In this document: positions 1 to 8,244 of the stretch, in pieces
Numbering within the stretch: position 1 is the first letter of the stretch
Layout: every line of letters begins with the position of its first letter
Position numbers and translations under genes: made by a program
The notes under the pieces: model-generated
What the model was told of the DNA's origin: nothing
Database searches by the model: none
Seen by the model: the letters and a program-made list of their open reading frames with translations, nothing else
Assembly (NCBI GenBank): GCA_900768815.1
Contig: CAAGEE010000009.1
Coordinates: 19,230-83,229, forward strand
DNA: 64,000 nucleotides
DNA from: Bacilli bacterium
GTDB taxonomy: Bacteria > Bacillota_I > Bacilli_A > RF39 > UBA660
Reading direction: 5' to 3'

Positions 1-50
1 CCTATTATTTCTCTCCTAAAAGAGAACTCATAAATAGTACTATATACCAG

Positions 51-79
51 TGAACTGAACTCAAAAAGTTGGACAGTTT
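51..79 (+). mobile_element. IS3-family-like terminal repeat, orphan
   Basis: The stretch beginning TGAACTGAACTCAAAAAGTT and continuing into GGACAG has the look of IS3-family (IS150-like) ends, which start with TG and contain a GT(T)GGACA block. Its orientation would place the element to the right, but no transposase follows, so it looks like a solo end or the remnant of a deleted copy. Assignment is by eye and uncertain. Confidence 0.4.
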
Positions 80-196
80 ATAAAGTATTAAATACAAATA
101 GGTAAATATAAGAGATTACTAATATTGTTTAAAATAAATTTCTATGCATTTAAAAAATATTGGTACAAGCCAATATAGCAAAAAACATCACCTAAC

Positions 197-233
197 TAAA
201 AAGCCCGTCTCCATGTTTTAGAAACGAGCTTTT
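197..233 (-). terminator. Rho-independent terminator of the substrate-binding protein gene
   Basis: On the minus strand AAAAGCTCGTTTC pairs with GAGACGGGCTTTT across a short A/T-rich loop, allowing G-U pairs, and is followed by a T-run. It lies just beyond the stop codon of the minus-strand gene at 260-1258. Confidence 0.8.
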
Positions 234-259
234 CTATTTATAAATCAATCTAACTTTTC

Positions 260-1258
260 TTACTTCTCACTATAAATCAATTTATCGTATGAAACTTTAC
301 TATTTAAAACACCATTATCTATCATAATATCTTGTAAATGATCAAATGATTCTTCACTAAATTTAGTAGTCTTAGGCCAAGCATCTATCTTTCTATATCT
401 AGCAACTACTATTTCTAAATCATTTAGTGAAGTATCAGGAAATTGACTAAGTATTGCTTCTGCTACTTCTTTGTCAGAACTATTATGTACAAAGTCTAAT
501 CCTTTTTGAATTGCCTTTGTAAAATTACTAATCAATTCACTATTTTTCTCAATATAACTTCCTCTTGCTGAATAAGATGTATATGGCACAACTCCACCAA
601 GTTCTCCTATACTAGCAACAACATATCCATAGCCTTGTTGTTCTATTTCTAAGGCATTAGGCTCAAATAATGTAACAAAGTCTCCTTGACCAGAAATAAA
701 TGCTCCACCCATTGCTGCAAAAGCAATAGAAGTATCTATCTCTAAATCATTTTTTGGATTAATTCCATTCTGTTTAAGTGCCCATTCAAAAGTCATCTCT
801 GGCATACCACCAGCACGTCCTCCAATAACACTTTTTCCTTTTAAATCATTCAAAGTAAAATTATCAATTTTTTCTCTAGATACTAAGAATGATCCATCTT
901 TTTGTGTAAGTTGTGCAAAAGTCTTCAAATAGTCTTTTTCTTTTGCATTATAAACATAAATTGTTCCCTCACTTCCACAAAAACCAATATCAGCATCACC
1001 TGATAATACAGCCGCTGTAACCTTATCAGCACCAGCAGTTAAGATAAGATCTATATCAATTCCAACTTCCTTAAAATAACCTTTTTCAATAGCAACATAC
1101 TGTGGAGCATAGAAAATTGTATGGGCAACCTCTGCCAACGTCACTTTTGTTCTTTTATTCTCATTTTTCTTAGAATGGTTAAAATCTAAAAATAGGGAAC
1201 CTACCATTAGAAAAACTAAAGCAAAAAACAAACAATAATATAAAATATTCTTTTTCAT
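260..1258 (-). CDS. ABC transporter substrate-binding protein (NMT1/THI5-like, SsuA/TauA type)
   Basis: This 332-residue protein resembles periplasmic binding proteins of the NitT/TauT/ThiY group, which capture small molecules such as thiamine precursors, sulfonates or nitrate. The motif YVAIEKGYFKEVGIDID near residues 55-70 is typical of the fold, and a GDADIGF segment follows. Residues 5-23 form a hydrophobic signal or anchor; there is no clear lipobox cysteine. The ATG at 1258 was chosen because GAAAGGAG lies just upstream; a longer reading frame has no such site. No permease or ATPase gene is adjacent inside the window, so its partner is unknown. The family call is firm; the ligand is unknown. 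Confidence 0.8.
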   Translation of the reverse strand: MKKNILYYCLFFALVFLMVGSLFLDFNHSKKNENKRTKVTLAEVAHTIFYAPQYVAIEKGYFKEVGIDIDLILTAGADKVTAAVLSGDADIGFCGSEGTIYVYNAKEKDYLKTFAQLTQKDGSFLVSREKIDNFTLNDLKGKSVIGGRAGGMPEMTFEWALKQNGINPKNDLEIDTSIAFAAMGGAFISGQGDFVTLFEPNALEIEQQGYGYVVASIGELGGVVPYTSYSARGSYIEKNSELISNFTKAIQKGLDFVHNSSDKEVAEAILSQFPDTSLNDLEIVVARYRKIDAWPKTTKFSEESFDHLQDIMIDNGVLNSKVSYDKLIYSEK

Positions 1259-1279
1259 AAATCTCCTTTCAACTAAAAT

Positions 1280-1312
1280 ATTATATGAATAATAGTTCTT
1301 TTGTGTTATATT
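1280..1312. promoter_or_regulatory. Divergent promoter region
   Basis: Between the two divergent genes a minus-strand TATAAT (plus strand 1280-1285) faces left. A plus-strand TATATT at 1307-1312 with an upstream TG (extended -10) faces right. The -35 elements are weak in both directions. Confidence 0.45.
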
Positions 1313-1337
1313 ATTAAGTAGAAAGAAAGGAGAAAAT

Positions 1338-1874
1338 ATGAAAGTATTAGTAATTTCAGATATACATGGTATCAAGACAAATTTGCCTTTAATTAAAGAT
1401 AGATTTATTGAATTAAAATGTGAACTTTTAATAGTATTAGGGGATTTATATTACAACTACGGAAGAGAAGATGCTAAGGATTATGATCCTGAATATGTAA
1501 GAGAATTTTTAGACTCGTTTTCTGATAAAATGATTTGCATGCAAGGAAATTGTGATGAGTATATAGATGTTCATGATGAGCCGTTTGATATTATTCCTGG
1601 TTATTTTAGTACAAAAATAAATGATAAAACTATTTACTTAACTCATGGACATATATATAATAAAAATCACTGGTCTAAAGAAGATTCTATTTTACTTCTA
1701 GGTCATACTCATATTGCTGAAATTACAACTATTGGTACAACTACCTATATTAATCCTGGTTCTATTTCACTACCTTTAGGTAAAGAACCGGCAAGTTATA
1801 TGGTTATTGATGACAATAAATTTACAATTGCTGATATTAATGACCGTATAATTTATGAAAAAGAAATATTATAG
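1338..1874 (+). CDS. YfcE/MJ0936-family metallophosphoesterase
   Basis: The 178-residue protein is a compact calcineurin-like phosphoesterase of the YfcE/MJ0936 family, enzymes that hydrolyse phosphodiesters with two bound metal ions. All expected motifs are present: DIHG (D8, H10), GD (D36), GNCD (N71, D73), THGH (H103, H105) and GHTH (H123, H125). Length matches the family. AAAGGAG precedes the ATG. It is transcribed divergently from the substrate-binding protein. The physiological substrate cannot be read from sequence. Confidence 0.9.
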   Translation: MKVLVISDIHGIKTNLPLIKDRFIELKCELLIVLGDLYYNYGREDAKDYDPEYVREFLDSFSDKMICMQGNCDEYIDVHDEPFDIIPGYFSTKINDKTIYLTHGHIYNKNHWSKEDSILLLGHTHIAEITTIGTTTYINPGSISLPLGKEPASYMVIDDNKFTIADINDRIIYEKEIL

Positions 1875-1885
1875 GCAAGATAAAC

Positions 1886-1914
1886 TTGCAAAAAAATAGC
1901 AAATGTGGTATAAT
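1886..1914 (+). promoter_or_regulatory. Consensus sigma-A-type promoter of the adhesin/sortase operon
   Basis: TTGCAA and TATAAT are separated by 17 bases, and the strong ribosome binding site of the adhesin gene follows about 15 bases downstream. Confidence 0.8.
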
Positions 1915-1945
1915 ATAGCCACATTTGAGGGGAAAGGTGAAAATT

Positions 1946-3472
1946 ATGAAATCAATATTGAAAAAGTTAAAATTTCTAGTTGTTATGATTTTTACGGGAA
2001 TCATAATGACAACCAACGTTTTAAATGTTAGTGCTGCTGCACAAACTATTTCACTAGGTTCAGGAACTAAATTACCTGCATACTTAGCTGATTTATCATT
2101 TAAAACAAAATTATTATCATCTGGTGAATATGTATATTGCTTAGAGTATCATAAGGCAACAAGTCAAAATGTAACAGCAACATTAGTTGGAGAACTAGAT
2201 GCTGGATTTGCTTACTTAATGGAACATGGTTATCCTAAAGCAAGTATAACAGGAGACTCATCAAAAGATTATTATATAACACAAACTGCTGTTTGGTGGT
2301 ATTTAGATGATACTACTGGTTCATCAAACTTAACAAGAGCATTTAAGGAAACAGCAAGTGACCCTAACAATATTCGTAAATATGTAAAAGAATTAGTAGC
2401 TGGAGCTAAACAAGCAAAAGCTAATGGATATGCTAAAACAAGTATTTCGTTATCAACATCAAATAGTGAAATGAAATTATCTAGCAATTCAAAATATTTT
2501 GAATCAGAAAGTTTTACAGTATCATCTACAAATATTAGTACTTACAAAGTTTCAGTAAGTAATGCTCCAACAGGAACAATCGTAACAGATGCTAAAGGAA
2601 ACTCAAAAACAACTTTCAATAAATCCGAAAGTTTTAAAATAAGAATTCCAGCATCAAGTGTAAAAGATACAAACTTAAATATGACAGTTACTGTAAGTGC
2701 AACAGGAACCGTTAATAAAGCATATGAATATAAACCAACAAATAGTAGAATGCAAAATTGCTATCCATCAGTTTTAACTCCAGAAACACAAAATGTTTCA
2801 GCAACAGCTAAGTTAACTTTATCAACATCAAAAATTACAATTATTAAATTAGATAGAGCAACAGATAAATCCTTAGCCGGAGCAACATTAGTATTAAAAG
2901 ATTCTAATGGTAATGAAATAACTAGATGGAAGTCAACAACAAATGCACACGTAATTAGAAACTTAAAAAATGGTAGTTATACAGTTGAAGAAATAGAAGC
3001 TCCAACAGGTTATAAAAAATTAAAAGAACCAATATCATTTAAAGTTACAGATAGTAACAGAAATATTACTGTAAAAGTATACAATGATGCTAAATCAAAT
3101 GTTGTAACAATTACAAAGATTGATGGTTCAACTGGAAAGGCTTTAGCAGGAGCCGTACTAGTAGTTAAAAATGCTAAAGGAGAAGAAGTAGCAAGATTCG
3201 AAACTACAGAAGATCCAAAAGTGTTTACAGATTTAGCTGATGGTACATATACAATTGAAGAAGTACAAGCACCATCTGGTTATAAGAAAAGTAATGATGT
3301 TATCACAATAACAATTGATGAAGAACATGCAACTCATCAAGTTACATTCTACAACTATCCAGAAGTACCTGTACCAGATACAGCAGCAACAAGTTCAATT
3401 ATTATGACTATAATAGGTATATTATTAATAGGTTCTACTGTTGGATTTGTATATAAGAATGCTAAAAAATAA
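1946..3472 (+). CDS. Sortase-anchored adhesin: thioester domain plus two SpaA/CNA-B domains
   Basis: This 508-residue surface protein starts at ATG 1946, preceded by GGGGAAAGGTG; a TTG further upstream would lie within that site. A signal peptide (about 1-31) is followed by a domain resembling the internal thioester (TED) fold, in which YCLEY (C65) and ITQTAVWW (Q113) would form the covalent Cys-Gln bond used to grip host surfaces. Two SpaA/CNA-B domains follow (about 300-385 and 390-475), each with the family's lysine-start and E-x-x-A-P-x-G-Y pattern. The C-terminus is a sorting signal with VPVPDTAATS instead of LPxTG, then a membrane helix and lysines. The sortase gene overlaps its 3' end, implying dedicated anchoring. 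Confidence 0.85.
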   Translation: MKSILKKLKFLVVMIFTGIIMTTNVLNVSAAAQTISLGSGTKLPAYLADLSFKTKLLSSGEYVYCLEYHKATSQNVTATLVGELDAGFAYLMEHGYPKASITGDSSKDYYITQTAVWWYLDDTTGSSNLTRAFKETASDPNNIRKYVKELVAGAKQAKANGYAKTSISLSTSNSEMKLSSNSKYFESESFTVSSTNISTYKVSVSNAPTGTIVTDAKGNSKTTFNKSESFKIRIPASSVKDTNLNMTVTVSATGTVNKAYEYKPTNSRMQNCYPSVLTPETQNVSATAKLTLSTSKITIIKLDRATDKSLAGATLVLKDSNGNEITRWKSTTNAHVIRNLKNGSYTVEEIEAPTGYKKLKEPISFKVTDSNRNITVKVYNDAKSNVVTITKIDGSTGKALAGAVLVVKNAKGEEVARFETTEDPKVFTDLADGTYTIEEVQAPSGYKKSNDVITITIDEEHATHQVTFYNYPEVPVPDTAATSSIIMTIIGILLIGSTVGFVYKNAKK

Positions 3473-4103
3473 AAAGAAGAAATCAAGAATCTCTCCTAGT
3501 GTAACTACTACAATTTGTGCGTTAGTCATACTAATTGGGGGATTCTTTCTTTCTTATAACTATATTCAAGCAAAAAAAATTATGGCCTATGATTATATGG
3601 CCAACGTCTTCTATACAAGTAATACTAATAACATAATAGTAGATGACGGAACTCGTAATAATGAAGAAGAAACAGTAGAAGAAGAAGTAACAGATGAATA
3701 CATTGGTTACTTAAATATACCAAAGATAAATTTAACAAAAGGTTTCTACAGTAAAAATTCTAAAGAAAACGATATAGATAAAAATATTTTAGTAATAAAA
3801 GAATCATCTTATCCAGATGTAGAAAAAGGGAACCTAATAATAGCTGGTCACTCAGGTAATAGTTGGAGAGCCTTCTTCAATGACTTATACAAATTATCAA
3901 AAGGTGACTATGCTTACGTAACATACAAAAATAAAAAATATGCTTATAAGATAGTTAATATCTATAAACAAGATAAAGTTGGTACAATAGGAATCTATCG
4001 TGATTATAATAAAACAACATTGACACTAGTAACTTGTACTAACTATGAATCAACAACACAGACTGTATACATCGCAGAACTTCAAGAAGTAACAAATAAT
4101 TAA
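3459..4103 (+). CDS. Sortase-family transpeptidase
   Basis: A 214-residue sortase with an N-terminal cytoplasmic lysine-rich tail, one membrane anchor (about 16-36) and an extracellular catalytic domain. The catalytic His is H131 (AGHSGN) and Cys is C193 (LVTCTNY). At the place where the essential Arg is expected, shortly before the last strand, the sequence reads STTQTVYIAEL, so Gln201 appears to replace it. The gene starts at ATG 3459 inside the end of the adhesin gene, a 14-base overlap suggesting coupled translation; an earlier in-frame start at 3441 lacks a ribosome site. The neighbour with a VPDTA-like signal is the probable substrate. Confidence 0.88.
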   Translation: MLKNKKKKSRISPSVTTTICALVILIGGFFLSYNYIQAKKIMAYDYMANVFYTSNTNNIIVDDGTRNNEEETVEEEVTDEYIGYLNIPKINLTKGFYSKNSKENDIDKNILVIKESSYPDVEKGNLIIAGHSGNSWRAFFNDLYKLSKGDYAYVTYKNKKYAYKIVNIYKQDKVGTIGIYRDYNKTTLTLVTCTNYESTTQTVYIAELQEVTNN

Positions 4104-4126
4104 AAAAGTAAAAAGAGGGTGAGGTT

Positions 4127-4993
4127 ATGGCAAGATTGTCATTTGTAGAAAAACTAAGTGTCTTATTTAATTTAACAACATCATCAAAACTATATCTTGT
4201 TATCCTTTTAGCAGTAATTGCGTTAGGACTAATACTTTTAACAAGTAATAGAAAAAGTGCAAAGCCAGTTAAATTTTTCTACGTTTTAATTTATATGATA
4301 CTGATAGGTATAGTACTATATGTATATAAAGATAATCTAAGTAACATGATGGATTATATGATGAATAATTTATTTATAATCATCTATTTTCCAAACTTAG
4401 CAATCTATCTAGCAGCCATACTCATCTCTAATGTAATTTGCTTAGTAACTGTTTTTGGTAAGAAAATGCCTAAGATAATAAAGAAAATAAATATTTTAAT
4501 GTACTGTGTAATTAGTTATATCTTAATCCTAATTTTAAATATAATTAAAGAAAACAATCTAGATGTTTTTAATCAATCATCAGTTTATGGAAATACAACA
4601 GCACAAGCCTTAATCGAATTAACAAGTACTATATTTATAGCTTGGATTTGTTTCCTAATAATTTATAAAATCATCAAACCATACTTCTTTAAAGAAAAGG
4701 TACCTACAAAAGTTATAGTTAAAAAGGTCGTAAAAAAACCAGCAAACTATAAACCAATTGAGGCACCATATCAAGTAAAAGCTGTTAATAATACAATCAA
4801 AGTAGAAAAAGAACCAAAAGAAAAGACTACTAAATATGATGACTTATTAACAATTGATGACTATAAATTATTATTAAATATCTTAAAAGAACAAAAAGAA
4901 AAAGAACGTCAAGAAAAAGAAAGACAAGAAAGAATAGATAAAGAACAAGCAAAATATAGAGAATTACAAGAATTATATAGAAGTGTTCAATAA
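4127..4993 (+). CDS. Multi-pass membrane protein with charged C-terminal coiled coil, unknown function
   Basis: I do not recognise this 288-residue protein. It has about five hydrophobic segments in the first 185 residues and then a soluble, lysine- and glutamate-rich tail predicted to be helical (runs of KEKERQEK near 265-285). It begins after GAGGGTGAGG 23 bases beyond the sortase gene and ends at a strong terminator, so it is the third gene of the adhesin/sortase operon. A role in presenting or assembling the surface protein is inference from position only. Confidence 0.7.
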   Translation: MARLSFVEKLSVLFNLTTSSKLYLVILLAVIALGLILLTSNRKSAKPVKFFYVLIYMILIGIVLYVYKDNLSNMMDYMMNNLFIIIYFPNLAIYLAAILISNVICLVTVFGKKMPKIIKKINILMYCVISYILILILNIIKENNLDVFNQSSVYGNTTAQALIELTSTIFIAWICFLIIYKIIKPYFFKEKVPTKVIVKKVVKKPANYKPIEAPYQVKAVNNTIKVEKEPKEKTTKYDDLLTIDDYKLLLNILKEQKEKERQEKERQERIDKEQAKYRELQELYRSVQ

Positions 4994-4994
4994 C

Positions 4995-5020
4995 AGAAGT
5001 GTTCAATAACACTTCTTTTT
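4995..5020 (+). terminator. Terminator of the adhesin/sortase operon
   Basis: AGAAGTGTT and AACACTTCT form a perfect 9-bp stem with a 4-base loop, followed by TTTTCTTT. Confidence 0.9.
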
Positions 5021-5022
5021 CT

Positions 5023-5051
5023 TTGCCTAAACCTAAAATATAAGATATAAT
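5023..5051 (+). promoter_or_regulatory. pcrA promoter
   Basis: TTGCCT and TATAAT are 17 bases apart, beginning immediately after the preceding terminator. Confidence 0.7.
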
Positions 5052-5073
5052 AAAAAAGGAAGTAGGTAAGAAA

Positions 5074-7176
5074 ATGAATTTAGATAATTTGAATGACAAG
5101 CAAAAAGAAGCCGTACTATATAATGATGGACCACTTCTTATAATAGCAGGTGCTGGTGCTGGTAAGACTAAAACTCTAACAAGTAAAATAGCATACATAA
5201 TAGATGAACATCTAGCAACACCATACAACATTCTAGCAATTACTTTCACCAACAAAGCAGCCAAAGAAATGCGTGACAGATTATACTTACTAATTGGTGA
5301 TGAGGCTAGAAAACTACAAGTATCAACATTCCATAGTTTTGGTTTAAAACTTTTAAGAGAAAACTATGAACTATTAGGGTACGATCGTAACTTTGTTATT
5401 ATGGATAGTGATGATTCTTTAACAGTAGTAAAAAAAATAATAAAAGACTTAGATTATGATCCAAAAGTATATAATCCTAAAGCCATAAGAAATAAAATAA
5501 GTAGTTGTAAAAATGAATTAATATCTGCCAAAGCCTATGAAAAATATGCTGTAAGCGACTACGAACAAGTAATTCAAAAAGTATATGAAAAATATGAGAA
5601 AAAACTACAACAAAATAACTCCGTAGACTTTGATGACTTATTAATTCTTCCTATAAAACTATTTAGAGAACACCAAGATGTTCTAGAAAAGTATCAAAAC
5701 TTATATCAGTATGTTTTAATAGACGAGTACCAAGATACAAATCAAGCCCAATATATTTTAACTAAGATGATTAGTGAGAAAAATAGACGTATAACTTGTG
5801 TTGGAGATGACTCTCAAAGTATTTATAGTTTTAGAGGAGCAAATTATAAAAATATCTTAAACTTTGAAAACGATTATAAAGATGCTAAAACAATTCTTTT
5901 GGAACAAAACTATCGTTCAACAGGTAACATTCTAGATGCAGCCAATCAAGTAATTAAAAATAATAGAGATCGCAAAGATAAAAATCTATGGACTAATAAA
6001 GGACCTGGAGAAAAGATTAAATATTATCGTGCATATAATGAAAGAGACGAGGCACAGTACGTTATTAGAAAAATAAAAGAACTAGTTAATAGAAATGTTG
6101 AATACAAAGATATTGCGGTTCTTTATAGAACTAATGCTCAGTCTCGTGTTGTTGAAGAAGAAATGCTAAAAGAAAATTTACCATATCGTGTAATTGGAAG
6201 TTTCTATTTCTATTCTAGAAAAGAAATAAAAGACTTAATTGCATACTTAAGATTAATTCATAACTCTAAAGATAATGTCAGTTTACTTAGAGTAATAAAC
6301 ACCCCAAAACGTGGAATAGGTCTAAAGACAATTGAAAACTTAACTACAAAAGCTGATATTGAAGGTATAAGTATCTATGATGCGATTGAATCAGGAAAAG
6401 AACTAGAGTTCAAAAAGACAATTGAAAAGTTAAAAAGTGTTGCTGAAGACTTAACTTTAACTGAATTAATTGACAAAGTATTAGATGCTTCTGGTATGAA
6501 AAAAGAATTAGAGAGTGAACAAACTTTAGAAGCAGAAGTAAGACTAGAAAACCTAGAAGAATTCAAGTCAATAACTAAAGCCTTTGAAGAAAAAGAAGGA
6601 CTAATTTCTCTAGAAGACTTCTTATTAGAAATTAGTTTAGTAAGTGACGTTGAAGAATATAAAGACGATCCAAATCGCATAAGTCTAATGACCGTTCACT
6701 CTGTAAAAGGACTAGAGTTTGATCATGTCTTTGTAATTGGTATGGAAGAAGGATTATTCCCACACATGAATTCTCTTATGGAAAATGTTGCTTTAGAAGA
6801 GGAAAGACGTCTTTGTTATGTTGCTATTACAAGAGCAAGAGACGACCTACATTTAGTAAATGCTCGTCGTAGAACTTTATTCGGAAAAGAACAAGTTAAT
6901 CCTGTAAGTCGTTTCATAAGTGAAATTAATCCAGATTTACTAGAGACAAATGTTAAGGATGAAATGCCTAAAAGAGAAGAAAAAATTGATACAAAAGAAA
7001 TGTTTAGAGAAGAGGATGTTGACTATAAAGTTGGTGACTTTGTTTATCACGAAACATTTGGTACTGGTAAAGTTGTCGAAGTTACTAATACTCTTGTTAG
7101 TGTTGCCTTTAAGCATCCACACGGTATAAAAAAGTTAATGAAAAATCATAAAAAATTATCAAAAATTAACAATTAA
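5074..7176 (+). CDS. pcrA: ATP-dependent DNA helicase PcrA (UvrD/Rep family, SF1A)
   Basis: This 700-residue protein is the 3'-5' superfamily 1A helicase used in repair and rolling-circle replication. Motifs occur in order: Q-motif LNDKQKEAV, Walker A GAGAGKTKT (K31), motif II DEYQDTN, motif III GDDSQSIYSFRGA, motif IV LEQNYRST, motif V TVHSVKGLEF and motif VI YVAITRARDDL. The C-terminus carries the Tudor-like RNA-polymerase-binding domain (VGDFVYHETFGTGKVVEV). Length fits the family. It has its own promoter and is followed, 37 bases on, by a nucleotidyltransferase; ligA comes next after a terminator, close to the common Firmicute pcrA-ligA order. Confidence 0.97.
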   Translation: MNLDNLNDKQKEAVLYNDGPLLIIAGAGAGKTKTLTSKIAYIIDEHLATPYNILAITFTNKAAKEMRDRLYLLIGDEARKLQVSTFHSFGLKLLRENYELLGYDRNFVIMDSDDSLTVVKKIIKDLDYDPKVYNPKAIRNKISSCKNELISAKAYEKYAVSDYEQVIQKVYEKYEKKLQQNNSVDFDDLLILPIKLFREHQDVLEKYQNLYQYVLIDEYQDTNQAQYILTKMISEKNRRITCVGDDSQSIYSFRGANYKNILNFENDYKDAKTILLEQNYRSTGNILDAANQVIKNNRDRKDKNLWTNKGPGEKIKYYRAYNERDEAQYVIRKIKELVNRNVEYKDIAVLYRTNAQSRVVEEEMLKENLPYRVIGSFYFYSRKEIKDLIAYLRLIHNSKDNVSLLRVINTPKRGIGLKTIENLTTKADIEGISIYDAIESGKELEFKKTIEKLKSVAEDLTLTELIDKVLDASGMKKELESEQTLEAEVRLENLEEFKSITKAFEEKEGLISLEDFLLEISLVSDVEEYKDDPNRISLMTVHSVKGLEFDHVFVIGMEEGLFPHMNSLMENVALEEERRLCYVAITRARDDLHLVNARRRTLFGKEQVNPVSRFISEINPDLLETNVKDEMPKREEKIDTKEMFREEDVDYKVGDFVYHETFGTGKVVEVTNTLVSVAFKHPHGIKKLMKNHKKLSKINN

Positions 7177-7213
7177 TAATTAATAATTAATAATAGATTT
7201 TTAGGAGGTTAAA

Positions 7214-8128
7214 ATGAAAGATAAAACATTATTAATTTTGGCTGCTGGTATGGGTAGTCGGTTTGGAGGACTAAAACAAATTGCTCCACTAGGACCAAAT
7301 GGTGAATTCATTATTGATTACTCAGTATATGATGCCATCAAAGCCGGTTTCAACAAAATAGTTTTTTTAATCAAAGAAGAAAACTATGATGTGTTTAAAG
7401 AAACTATTGGAAAAAGAGTGGAACCATACATCAATGTTGAATACTGTTTCCAAAAGAATGACAACATTCCAGAAGGATACTCAGTTCCAGAGAATCGAGT
7501 AAAACCTTTAGGAACAGCTCATGCTATACTTTGCTGCAAAGACAAAATAAATGAACCATTCGCAATAATTAATGCTGATGATTTCTATGGAAGAGATGCT
7601 TATTTAAAAGCAGCCAACTTCCTAGAAAGTATGAATGATGAAAGACCTTACAAATATGGATTAGTAAGTTATCTTGTAAAAAACACACTAACTGAAAATG
7701 GTTCTGTAAAAAGAGGCGTTTGTGAAGTAACAGATGGCAAACTAACAAAAATAACAGAAAGTGTTATCGAAAGAGTAGACGATAAACTAATCGCCTCACC
7801 ATTGAGCGGTAAAGAACCATTCGAAGTATCACCGACCGATAAAGTATCTATGAACTTAATGCTTTTCTCACCAAGTCTATTCTCATATATTGAAGAAAAG
7901 TTTCCAGAGTTCTTTGATGAAAATAAAGATAATTTAGAAAAATGTGAATATTTAATACCAGACGTTTTATTTGAAACAATAGAAGAAGGTTATGCCACTG
8001 TAGAAGTTTTAGAAACAACTGCTGCTTGGTACGGAGTAACTTATAAAGAAGATGCCGATGCAGTTAAGAAAGCTCTAAAAGATTTAGTAGATAGTGGAGA
8101 ATATCCAAATAATCTTTGGGAAGAATAA
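7214..8128 (+). CDS. Sugar-1-phosphate nucleotidyltransferase-like protein
   Basis: The 304-residue protein has the Rossmann-like nucleotidyltransferase start LLILAAGMGSRFGGLKQ, the signature of enzymes joining NTP to a sugar phosphate, and a later NADDFYG segment that matches the metal-binding Asp region. A lysine-containing EVSPTDKVSMNLMLF region fits the substrate pocket. A strong TTAGGAGG site precedes the ATG, just after three copies of the 7-mer AATTAAT. It sits between pcrA and ligA with a terminator behind it and may share the pcrA transcript. Family is clear; the nucleotide and sugar are not. Confidence 0.8.
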   Translation: MKDKTLLILAAGMGSRFGGLKQIAPLGPNGEFIIDYSVYDAIKAGFNKIVFLIKEENYDVFKETIGKRVEPYINVEYCFQKNDNIPEGYSVPENRVKPLGTAHAILCCKDKINEPFAIINADDFYGRDAYLKAANFLESMNDERPYKYGLVSYLVKNTLTENGSVKRGVCEVTDGKLTKITESVIERVDDKLIASPLSGKEPFEVSPTDKVSMNLMLFSPSLFSYIEEKFPEFFDENKDNLEKCEYLIPDVLFETIEEGYATVEVLETTAAWYGVTYKEDADAVKKALKDLVDSGEYPNNLWEE

Positions 8129-8152
8129 TATAAAACATAAAAAAATAAAGAG

Positions 8153-8182
8153 ACAAACTACCAAAATAGTTTGTTTTCTTTT
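8153..8182 (+). terminator. Terminator after the nucleotidyltransferase
   Basis: ACAAACTA pairs with TAGTTTGT around a 6-base loop, followed by TTTCTTTT. Confidence 0.85.
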
Positions 8183-8202
8183 CAAAAAACAACTTCAATA
8201 TA

Positions 8203-8211
8203 TGATATAAT
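8203..8211 (+). promoter_or_regulatory. Extended -10 promoter of ligA
   Basis: TGATATAAT is an extended -10 element 34 bases before the start codon; no good -35 is visible. Confidence 0.6.
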
Positions 8212-8244
8212 AAATATAGTTAAACATTTGTAAGGAGACTAGTT

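Noticed and set aside
1..50. Minus-strand gene start at the left edge (TTTAGGAGAG on the minus strand)
   Set aside because: No start codon lies within range inside the window, so it cannot be supported.
1259..1337. Thiamine (TPP) riboswitch before the substrate-binding protein gene
   Set aside because: The divergent gap is only 79 bases and shows no TPP-aptamer conserved segments.
7170..7195. Three AATTAAT repeats before the nucleotidyltransferase gene as a regulatory repeat
   Set aside because: Three short A/T-only units in a very AT-rich genome are not convincing; the ribosome site is separate and intact.
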